Source: Hyphomicrobiales bacterium (GTDB taxonomy: Bacteria > Pseudomonadota > Alphaproteobacteria > Rhizobiales > Rhizobiaceae). Taken from it: a stretch of 64,000 bases of DNA. Positions 57,664-64,000 of this stretch are shown one piece after another (within the stretch, counting starts at the first letter, position 1; the number at the start of each line of letters is the position of its first letter). The translations under genes and the position numbers were made by a program. The notes under the pieces were generated by a model, which saw only the letters and a program-made list of their open reading frames with translations, made no database searches and was not told the DNA's origin. Location of the stretch: contig UBZP01000002.1 in assembly GCA_900469965.1 (NCBI GenBank), positions 112,124 through 176,123 on the forward strand, read 5' to 3'.

Positions 57664-57742
57664 CCTGCTCCGGCAGAATGGTTCCAAATCACAACAGCAC
57701 GCTCTAGTATGCCGCGACCGTATCCGCCGAAGGCTTCGAGAG

Positions 57743-58264
57743 ATGACGCTTGTATCGCTTCACAAGGACAACCCGCTCATCGACGGGCGCCAGTCCGAGC
57801 GCGCCATGATGGTGCGCCGCGGCGTTCAGCGCCTCTTCGCCGATCTGAGCCACGCGGTCCTGGCGGAGATGACGCTTGCCAGCGGCCGGCGGGCCGACCT
57901 CATCAGCCTCGCCCCCAAGGGCGAAATCTGGATCGTCGAGATCAAGACCTCGATCGAGGATTTTCGCGTCGACAGGAAATGGCCCGACTACCGGGCGCAT
58001 TGCGACCGGCTCTTCTTCGCCACCCATCGCGGCGTGCCGCTCGACATCTTCCCCGAGGACTGCGGACTGATCGTTTCCGATGGCTACGGCGCGCACATCC
58101 TGCGCGAGGCACCGGAACACAGGCTTGCCCCGCCCACGCGGAAATCGGTCACCTTCGCCTTCGCCCGCATCGCGGCGAGCCGGCTGCTGCAGGCCGAGCT
58201 TCTGACCGACAAGACCCGCGAGGACACGGAGATGGCCGCGATCGTCGGTGGCGACCGCGACTGA
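57743..58264 (+). CDS. mmcB: MmcB family DNA repair protein
   Basis: This 173-residue protein has the restriction-endonuclease-like core GRRADLISLAPKGEIWIVEIKTSIEDF (Asp and Glu-x-Lys of PD-(D/E)xK). In Caulobacter, MmcB is an SOS-linked gene aiding ImuB/DnaE2-type repair; here only family identity is seen. ATG 57743 follows CGAGAG. It ends 9 bases before the convergent actR stop, with no terminator. Confidence 0.85.
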   Translation: MTLVSLHKDNPLIDGRQSERAMMVRRGVQRLFADLSHAVLAEMTLASGRRADLISLAPKGEIWIVEIKTSIEDFRVDRKWPDYRAHCDRLFFATHRGVPLDIFPEDCGLIVSDGYGAHILREAPEHRLAPPTRKSVTFAFARIAASRLLQAELLTDKTREDTEMAAIVGGDRD

Positions 58265-58273
58265 CTGCTCCGC

Positions 58274-58861
58274 CTACTTCGGGGCCCGCTTGGCGAGGAT
58301 GCGCTGGAGCGTGCGGCGGTGCATGTTCAGCCGGCGCGCCGTCTCCGACACGTTGCGGTCGCACATCTCGTAGACCCGCTGGATGTGTTCCCAGCGCACC
58401 CGGTCGGCCGACATCGGATTTTCCGGCAGTTCCGCCTTCTCGCCCGGCTTCTGTGTCAGCGCCGCGAAGATCTCGTCCGCATCGGCCGGCTTGGCCAGAT
58501 AGTCGACCGCGCCGAGCTTGACCGCATTCACCGCCGTTGCGATGTTGCCGTAGCCGGTCAGCATGATGATCCGCGTGTCGTCGCGGCGCTGGCGGATGGC
58601 GGCGATGACGTCGAGACCGCTGCCGTCGCCGAGCCTGAGATCGACCACCGCGTATTTCGGCGGCGTGCCCTTGGCCTTGGCGATGCCCTCGGCGACGGAC
58701 TCGGCCGTCTCGACGCTGAAGCCGCGCGTTTCCATGGCGCGCGCCAGGCGCCGCAGGAAGGGGCCGTCGTCATCGACGATGAGGAGCGAGGGGTCGGCGC
58801 CGATATAGCCGGAGTCCTCTGAGACCGGCGCCGGCGTGAAAGTATCGATCTTGTCTGCCAT
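58274..58861 (-). CDS. actR: Response regulator ActR (RegA/PrrA family)
   Basis: This 195-residue protein has phospho-Asp74 in AVVDLRLGDGSG and the C-terminal Fis-type helix-turn-helix SETARRLNMHRRTLQRILAKRAPK, nearly invariant in RegA/PrrA/ActR. It controls redox, acid tolerance and nitrogen/carbon genes. The gene lies downstream of the sensor with a 71-base gap. Confidence 0.93.
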   Translation of the reverse strand: MADKIDTFTPAPVSEDSGYIGADPSLLIVDDDGPFLRRLARAMETRGFSVETAESVAEGIAKAKGTPPKYAVVDLRLGDGSGLDVIAAIRQRRDDTRIIMLTGYGNIATAVNAVKLGAVDYLAKPADADEIFAALTQKPGEKAELPENPMSADRVRWEHIQRVYEMCDRNVSETARRLNMHRRTLQRILAKRAPK

Positions 58862-58932
58862 CTTCGCAGTTCCGCGCTGATTTTGTTGGTTTTCCGTCGT
58901 TTCTTATGACGGGTTCGGCCCGAAGGGTAAAG

Positions 58933-60240
58933 TCATTTCGCCAGCTTGACGTCCATCCGGTTGCGCGGCCAATCGACTTCGACCCGGGCGCCGGGGATGC
59001 CGTCCTGCCGGTTGCCGAAGCTGAGCCTGGCGCCGGAGCGCTCGAGCAGCGTCTTGGCGATGAAGAGACCGAGCCCCAAACCGCCGGCCCGCTCGTCGCG
59101 CTGTCGCTTGGTGACATAGGGCTCGCCGATCCGAAGCAGGATGTCCGGGGCATAGCCCTCGCCGTCGTCCTCGATCACCAGCGTGACCCGGTCCGGCGTG
59201 TGGCGTGCGGTCACGACCACTTCCGCCCGCGCATGGTCGACCGCATTTTCCAGAAGATTGCCGAGCCCGTAGAGAATGCCCGCATTGCGGTGGCCGACGG
59301 GCTCCCCGGCGCGGCCGCCTTCCTCGACGAGCTTCAGCCGGATGCCGAATTCCCGGTGCGGCGCCATCACCTCCTCCAGCAGCGAGGACAGCGGCAGGTG
59401 GCGCATGTGCTCCTCGTCGTCCGCCGACAGCGTGGTCAACCGCCGCAATATGTCGCGGCATCGCTCGCTCTGGCTGCGCAGCAGATGCACATCCTCGCCG
59501 AAGCGCGCGTCGTCGCCGAGCTCGCGCTCCATCTCCTTCGCCACGACGCTGATCGTCGCCAGCGGCGTGCCGAGCTCGTGGGCGGCGGCCGCGGCCAGGC
59601 CGTCCAGCTGCGACAGGTGCTTTTCGCGCTGCAGCACCAGCTCGGTGGCTGCCAGCGCGTCGGAAAGCTCGGCCGCTTCCAGCGAAACGCGGTAGGAGTA
59701 GAAGGCGGCAAACGCGGTGGTGGAGGTGATGGCGACCCAGAACCCGGCCGTCAGGATCGGCGGGACGAGCAGAACGGTACCCGGAAACCACGGCAGGGGA
59801 AACGGCGTGAAGGCGAGCGCCGTGATCCCGGCGGCGGCCAGGACGCCGAGCGCCAGGCTGTGCCGGATCGGCTGGGCCGAGGACGAGATGATGACGGGAA
59901 CGCAGACGAGCGGCGCGAAGGGGTTCGCCAGGCCCCCGGTCATGAAGAGCAGTGCCGTCAGCTGCGACAGGTCGAAGGCGAGCAGTGCCAGCGCCGAGCC
60001 CGGCACCAGCCGGTGCGCCGGTGAATAGCGTGCGGTCAGGTAGAAGTTGACGGCGGCCAGCAGGGCGATCAGCACCGAGCACTCGAGCAGCGGCAGCGGA
60101 AAGCCCAGCCAGAACGCGACGACGATCACGGTGACGGACTGGCCCGCCACGGCCAGCCACCTTAGCCGGATAAGAGTTTCGAGCCGCATGCGCTGGCGCT
60201 GGCTGTCGTCGAAGCTGTCGTTGTAGATCGACATCGTCAT
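58933..60240 (-). CDS. actS: Redox sensor histidine kinase ActS (RegB/PrrB family)
   Basis: This 435-residue protein has an N-terminal six-helix membrane domain, with the quinone-linked motif GGLANPF at 102-108. The H-box His221 is in AAAAHELGTPLA. The redox-active Cys261 lies in SERCRDILRRL, as in RegB. The ATP domain has NAGILYGLGNLLENAVDHA and GGLGLGLFIAK. It phosphorylates ActR. hrpB ends 48 bases upstream. Confidence 0.94.
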   Translation of the reverse strand: MTMSIYNDSFDDSQRQRMRLETLIRLRWLAVAGQSVTVIVVAFWLGFPLPLLECSVLIALLAAVNFYLTARYSPAHRLVPGSALALLAFDLSQLTALLFMTGGLANPFAPLVCVPVIISSSAQPIRHSLALGVLAAAGITALAFTPFPLPWFPGTVLLVPPILTAGFWVAITSTTAFAAFYSYRVSLEAAELSDALAATELVLQREKHLSQLDGLAAAAAHELGTPLATISVVAKEMERELGDDARFGEDVHLLRSQSERCRDILRRLTTLSADDEEHMRHLPLSSLLEEVMAPHREFGIRLKLVEEGGRAGEPVGHRNAGILYGLGNLLENAVDHARAEVVVTARHTPDRVTLVIEDDGEGYAPDILLRIGEPYVTKRQRDERAGGLGLGLFIAKTLLERSGARLSFGNRQDGIPGARVEVDWPRNRMDVKLAK

Positions 60241-60288
60241 CCCTGCTTTCCTTCCGATCCTTCCGGCGGGCCCGAACGGATCGCGGCA

Positions 60289-62787
60289 TCATGTACCACG
60301 TGGCTTGGCCCGTGTCGTCGGCATTGCGGCGGCGGGATCTTCCGGCCAGGGGTGGCGCGGGTAGCGTCCGCGCATCTCCGCCCGCACGTCCTTCCACGAG
60401 CCGGCCCAGAAACCGGGAAGGTCGCGCGTCGTCTGGATCGGCCGATGCGCCGGCGACAGCAGTTCCAGCAGCAGCGGCAGGCGCCCGCCCGCGACGGCGG
60501 GATGCTGGCTGAGGCCGAACAGCTCCTGCACGCGGATCGGCAGCGTTGGCTCGCTGCCGTCGTAGCGGATCGGATGCCGCTGCCCGGTCGGCGCCTCGAA
60601 ATGGGTGGGCGCGAGCCGTTCGAGATCGCGCTGGACCGCATGCGGCACGAGCGCCATGAGCCCGTCCGAAAGGCTCGCTGGCGTAACGTCGTCGAGGCCG
60701 CGCGTCTGCTCCTGGAAGGGCGTGAACCATTCGTCGAGCCGCGCAAGCAGCGCCTCGTCGCTGGTGTCGGGCCAGGGTTCGCCGAGGCTCCGGTGCAGGA
60801 AGCCGATCCGCTCGCGCAACTGTCCGCCGGCCTTGGAGAAGGCGAGCGCCTGCAGCCCGAGCTGGCGAACCCCGTCGGCGAGCGCGCCGGCGGCTGCCGG
60901 CCCCGTGGGCCTTGGCAGCGGCGTCTCCTCGAACACGATGGCACCGAGCCGCGTCACCTTTCGCGCCCGCACCGCGCGGCTTGCGAGGTCGAACACGCAC
61001 TGCTCCTCGCGAACGAAGCTGTCCGCCATCTCGGCCTCGACCTCCGCGCGGCTGACCGGAGCTGCGGCGAGGATCCGCTGCCGCCCGGCCTGACCCGCCA
61101 GGTCGGCGATCACCAGCATCGCGCTTGCCGAGAGCGCTTCGGTTTCGGCAAGCTCCGCGCCGCGGCCGTTGGCCATGACGTAGCGTCCCCGCGCCCCGCG
61201 CTGCAGCGCGATCCGGTCCGGAAAGGCCCGCATCAGCAGGGCGCCCGGGTGGGTGGGAACCGCGGCGCCCTTCGCGCCGGCCGCCTCGGCGATGCGGGCC
61301 GCAAGCCGCCGCGAGGCTTCGGCGCGGTCGCCCCGTTCGGTCTTGAACCGACGCAGGCGCTCCTCAAGATCGAGCGAAGGCCCGCCGAGGCTCTGTTCGG
61401 TCAACAGCACCGCCAGGAGCGCGGCTTCCGCCGCCATCCCCTCGCCGGCCGCGTGGATGACCATGGCGGCAAGCCGCGGCGGCAGGGCGAGGCTCCGCAT
61501 CTTCCGGCCGACCGCCGTCAGGCCGCCGCCGGCATCGATGGCGCCCAGCAGCCGCAGCAGATTGCGCGCCTCGGCAAGGCTTGCCGCCGGTGGCTGGTCG
61601 ATCAGCCTGAGGCTCGCAGGGTCGGTCACCCCCCATTGCGCGAGCTCCAGCACGAAGCCGGAGAGGTCGCTCGCAAGGATCTGCGGCGGCGTGAAGGCGG
61701 CAAGGGCTGCCGTCTGTCCGGCATGCCACAGGCGGATGGCGGTCCCGGGCTCGGTACGGCCGGCGCGGCCCGCCCGCTGGTCGGCCGAAGCGCGCGACGC
61801 GCGCACCGTCTCCAGCCGGGTGATCCCGGTGGAGGCCTCGAAGACCGGCAGGCGCTGCAGGCCGCTGTCGATGACCACCCGCACCCCGTCGATGGTGATC
61901 GAGGTCTCGGCGATCGAGGTCGCAAGCACGATCTTCCGCATCCCGTCCGGCGGCGGCCGGATGGCCGCATCCTGCTCACCTTGCGTCAGGTTGCCATAGA
62001 GCGGCACCAGCATCGTCCGGTCGTCAAAGCGGCCCTCCAGCCGCTCCATCGTCCGGCGGATTTCCGCCTGTCCCGGCAGGAAAGCCAGGATCGAACCGGC
62101 CTCGGTCGCGTGCGCGTCCCGGATGGCGCGCGCCATCGTGTCCTCGATCCGCTCGCCCGCCGGACGGTCGCCGTGCCGGATCTCGATCGGAAAGCTGCGG
62201 CCGGCGCTCTCGATCACCGTCGCATCGTCCATCAGCCGCGCGACCCGGTCGGTGTCGAGCGTCGCCGACATGACGAGGATGCGCAGGTCCTCCCGCAGCG
62301 CCGATTGCGCGTCGAGTGCGAGCGCCAGGCCGAGATCGGCGTCGAGCGAGCGCTCGTGGAATTCGTCGAAGAGAACGGCGGCAACACCGGAGAGCTCCGG
62401 GTCGTCGATGATCATCCGGGCGAAGACGCCCTCGGTCACCACCTCGATGCGGGTGCGTCGGGAGATGCGGCTCTCGAGCCGCATCCGGTAACCGACCGTG
62501 TCGCCGACGCGCTCGCCGAGAAGCGCCGCCGTCCGCCCCGCGGCAGCCCGTGCCGCCAGCCGGCGCGGTTCGAGCAGGATGATGCGCCCATCGCCGCGCC
62601 AGGGGGCTTCGAGCAGATGAAGCGGCACCAGCGTCGTCTTGCCGGCGCCGGGCGGGGCTGCGAGCACCGCCCGGGTGCCGGCGTCCAGCGCCTGTGACAG
62701 CGCCGGCAGCACGTCGGAGACAGGCAGGCGCGGCAGGGTGGCGGCGCTGTGCGCCTCCTGATGCTCCGGCTGGATTTCGTTCGGCAC
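60289..62787 (-). CDS. hrpB: ATP-dependent helicase HrpB (DEAH/RHA family)
   Basis: This 832-residue helicase has Walker A AAPPGAGKTTLVPL (about 45-55) and DEFH in AVLFDEFHERSLDADLGL. The motif SATLDTDRVA and the C-terminal HrpB-specific domain with YDGSEPTLPIRVQELFGL follow. Its RNA substrate is not established. Start at ATG 62787. It lies 6 bases after the upstream gene stop. Confidence 0.92.
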   Translation of the reverse strand: MPNEIQPEHQEAHSAATLPRLPVSDVLPALSQALDAGTRAVLAAPPGAGKTTLVPLHLLEAPWRGDGRIILLEPRRLAARAAAGRTAALLGERVGDTVGYRMRLESRISRRTRIEVVTEGVFARMIIDDPELSGVAAVLFDEFHERSLDADLGLALALDAQSALREDLRILVMSATLDTDRVARLMDDATVIESAGRSFPIEIRHGDRPAGERIEDTMARAIRDAHATEAGSILAFLPGQAEIRRTMERLEGRFDDRTMLVPLYGNLTQGEQDAAIRPPPDGMRKIVLATSIAETSITIDGVRVVIDSGLQRLPVFEASTGITRLETVRASRASADQRAGRAGRTEPGTAIRLWHAGQTAALAAFTPPQILASDLSGFVLELAQWGVTDPASLRLIDQPPAASLAEARNLLRLLGAIDAGGGLTAVGRKMRSLALPPRLAAMVIHAAGEGMAAEAALLAVLLTEQSLGGPSLDLEERLRRFKTERGDRAEASRRLAARIAEAAGAKGAAVPTHPGALLMRAFPDRIALQRGARGRYVMANGRGAELAETEALSASAMLVIADLAGQAGRQRILAAAPVSRAEVEAEMADSFVREEQCVFDLASRAVRARKVTRLGAIVFEETPLPRPTGPAAAGALADGVRQLGLQALAFSKAGGQLRERIGFLHRSLGEPWPDTSDEALLARLDEWFTPFQEQTRGLDDVTPASLSDGLMALVPHAVQRDLERLAPTHFEAPTGQRHPIRYDGSEPTLPIRVQELFGLSQHPAVAGGRLPLLLELLSPAHRPIQTTRDLPGFWAGSWKDVRAEMRGRYPRHPWPEDPAAAMPTTRAKPRGT

Positions 62788-62793
62788 GGAGGG

Positions 62794-63735
62794 TCAGTCC
62801 CTGTGGTTGCGGTAGGCGAGGATGGCGCCTGCCAGGTCCTCGAGTGCGGCACCCACCGACTTGAACAGCGTGATCTCGTCGGGGAAGCGTCGGCCCGCGT
62901 GCCGACCGCTCACCAGTTCGGCGAGATCAGCCCTGATAGCGCCCGCGTCGATCAGGCCGGCCCGGATCGGCTGGACGAGATCGCCGCCCTCGCTGAGCGC
63001 ACCCTCGCGGGTGTCGACGAACAGGCTGGCGCGCGTCACCGCCTCGTCGTCGGTCTCGCGCATCGAGGGCTTGAAGGCGCCGATCAGATCCAGATGCGTC
63101 CCCGGCGTGAGCCATGCCCCCCGCACGAGCGGCGCCTCGGACAGGGTGCAGCAGGAGATGATGTCGGCTGTGCGGGCCGCCTGCTCCAGGTCGGTGACGG
63201 CGCGGGCATTGAACCCCGCCGCGCGCGCCTCATGGGCGGCAGCCTCCGATTTCGCTGCGTCCCGTCCCCAGATCGCGATCTCCTCGATCGGCCGGACGGT
63301 GGAATGGGCAGCAACGAGGTTCTGCGACAGCCGGCCGGCACCCACGACCAGAAGACGTTTTGCATCCGGCCGCGCGAGGTGGCGGGCGGCGAGCGCCGAT
63401 GCGGCGGCCGTGCGCCGCGCCGTCAGCTCGCCGCCGTCGATGATCGCGAGCGCCTCGCCGGTCTTGCCGGAGGACAATAGGTAGCTGCCGTAGATGGCGG
63501 GAAGGCCGCGGCGCGTATTGCCCGGAAACACCGAGACGAGCTTGACCCCGATATAGGCGCCGGGTTGCCAGGCGGGCATCAGGAGCAGTGTCGCGCCCTC
63601 CTCGCCCGGCACTGCGACGTCGTGATGATGGCGGACCGGCATGACGCAGTCGCCGGAAAACATCCCGGCAAGCGCCTCAATGAGGTCGGCAAAGGGCAGG
63701 GCATCGCGGGTCTGTTGTTCTGAAAGGACGAGCAT
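62794..63735 (-). CDS. Ornithine cyclodeaminase / mu-crystallin family protein
   Basis: This 313-residue protein has the Rossmann motif LLVVGAGRLSQ, with RRTAAASALAARHL before it and DLIGAFKPSMRETDDEAV after it. The family includes ornithine cyclodeaminase, ketimine reductases and delta-1-pyrroline-2-carboxylate reductases, all NAD(P)-dependent. The exact substrate cannot be told. ATG 63735 follows AGAGGA; an in-frame upstream start at 63777 is unsupported. It may be in one transcript with hrpB. Confidence 0.85.
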   Translation of the reverse strand: MLVLSEQQTRDALPFADLIEALAGMFSGDCVMPVRHHHDVAVPGEEGATLLLMPAWQPGAYIGVKLVSVFPGNTRRGLPAIYGSYLLSSGKTGEALAIIDGGELTARRTAAASALAARHLARPDAKRLLVVGAGRLSQNLVAAHSTVRPIEEIAIWGRDAAKSEAAAHEARAAGFNARAVTDLEQAARTADIISCCTLSEAPLVRGAWLTPGTHLDLIGAFKPSMRETDDEAVTRASLFVDTREGALSEGGDLVQPIRAGLIDAGAIRADLAELVSGRHAGRRFPDEITLFKSVGAALEDLAGAILAYRNHRD

Positions 63736-64000
63736 GGTGGTTTCCTCTGATCGGTGGAATGTCCATAGCGCGCGCAAGGGGGCTGCGAAAGCATCTTCGG
63801 TCCGCAGGGACGAGGTACGGCATGGGCTTTCCTGTCCGCCGCACGCCCAGGATGAAGTTTTTGCGACATGGGACCCTTCGCCAACCTCTGGTGGTGAAAG
63901 GAAGGTTTCCAGCCGGGCATCATTTGAAATAGAGATGGAAAATCATGGGCTTGTAAAAAAATCGACCTTTTCGAAGATCGCCTGTTGACTTGGTTCGTTG
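63736..64000. other. Right-edge gap upstream of the ornithine cyclodeaminase-family gene
   Basis: No gene is supported here. The left part is the probable promoter and leader of the minus-strand gene. The last 80 bases are AT-richer (TTTGAAATAGAGATGG, GTAAAAAAATCGACC) and may be part of a promoter for a gene beyond the window. Confidence 0.4.

Noticed and set aside
57485..57742. N-terminal extension of MmcB from ATG 57485
   Set aside because: It would translate the large hairpin; the MTLVSLHK start at 57743 has a ribosome site and family-like length.

Overview
This 64 kb window is GC-rich and densely coded. It reads as the core chromosome of a Rhizobiales alphaproteobacterium, most likely Rhizobiaceae (Rhizobium, Sinorhizobium/Ensifer or Shinella-like). 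The basis is the gene set: ChvG/ChvI next to HprK, an EIIA-Man type protein and HPr; ActS/ActR; a DivL-type pseudo-histidine kinase; a TsaE-AmgK fusion; trpFBA-accD-folC in a row; hisB-hisH-hisA-hisF-hisE-coaA divergent from hslVU; PEP carboxykinase; and an intracellular PHB depolymerase. I see no rRNA, tRNA, insertion sequence, prophage, integrase or CRISPR array. The genus call is inference from gene content, not from a search.

Layout. 1-4.1 kb: the C-terminal part of gyrB, a nitroreductase, then an aldehyde dehydrogenase and an HpcH/HpaI-type aldolase. 4.1-12.7 kb: a sugar catabolic island. A GntR/FCD regulator is divergent from an aldo/keto reductase, a FucU/RbsD mutarotase, a complete CUT2 sugar ABC transporter, a zinc alcohol dehydrogenase and an SDR. 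Together they suggest non-phosphorylating use of L-fucose or a related sugar, with the lactonase and dehydratase not present here. 12.8-15.5 kb: PHB depolymerase, a small DUF2852 membrane protein and a YgjP-type metallopeptidase. 15.6-20.6 kb: trpF, trpB, trpA, accD and folC, closely packed. 20.7-32.7 kb (minus strand): trxA, addA, addB, a MurU-like nucleotidyltransferase, the TsaE-AmgK fusion and divL. The overlapping starts and stops suggest one transcript from divL towards addA.

32.9-38.5 kb (minus strand): ahcY behind a strong AT-rich palindrome, and the signalling block chvI-chvG-hprK-EIIA-ptsH. 38.8-42.3 kb (plus strand): pckA with LacI-type operator candidates, arfB, a Kbp-like BON-LysM protein and AlkB. 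42.3-46.9 kb (minus strand): hisB, a DUF2628 protein, hisH, hisA, hisF, hisE, coaA. 47.1-49.5 kb: hslV, a GNAT acetyltransferase and hslU. 49.7-56.6 kb: a DUF1402 exported protein, a cytochrome P450, a lone hydantoinase/oxoprolinase subunit and malate synthase G. 56.7-63.7 kb: an L,D-transpeptidase lipoprotein, a large hairpin element, MmcB, ActR/ActS, HrpB and an ornithine cyclodeaminase-family protein.

The genes link central carbon flux (pckA, glcB, gabD-like, PHB turnover), envelope and acid sensing (ChvGI, PTS-Ntr type HPr kinase, L,D-transpeptidase, MurU/AmgK recycling), redox control (ActSR) and cell-cycle control (DivL). I found no clearly undescribed multi-gene system. The best leads are the catabolic island with its double winged-helix regulator, the operator-like palindromes at ahcY and pckA, the large hairpin at 57.6 kb, and several departures from textbook family features: AccD without its zinc ribbon, DivL with Tyr for His, and HslV with a leader before its catalytic Thr.
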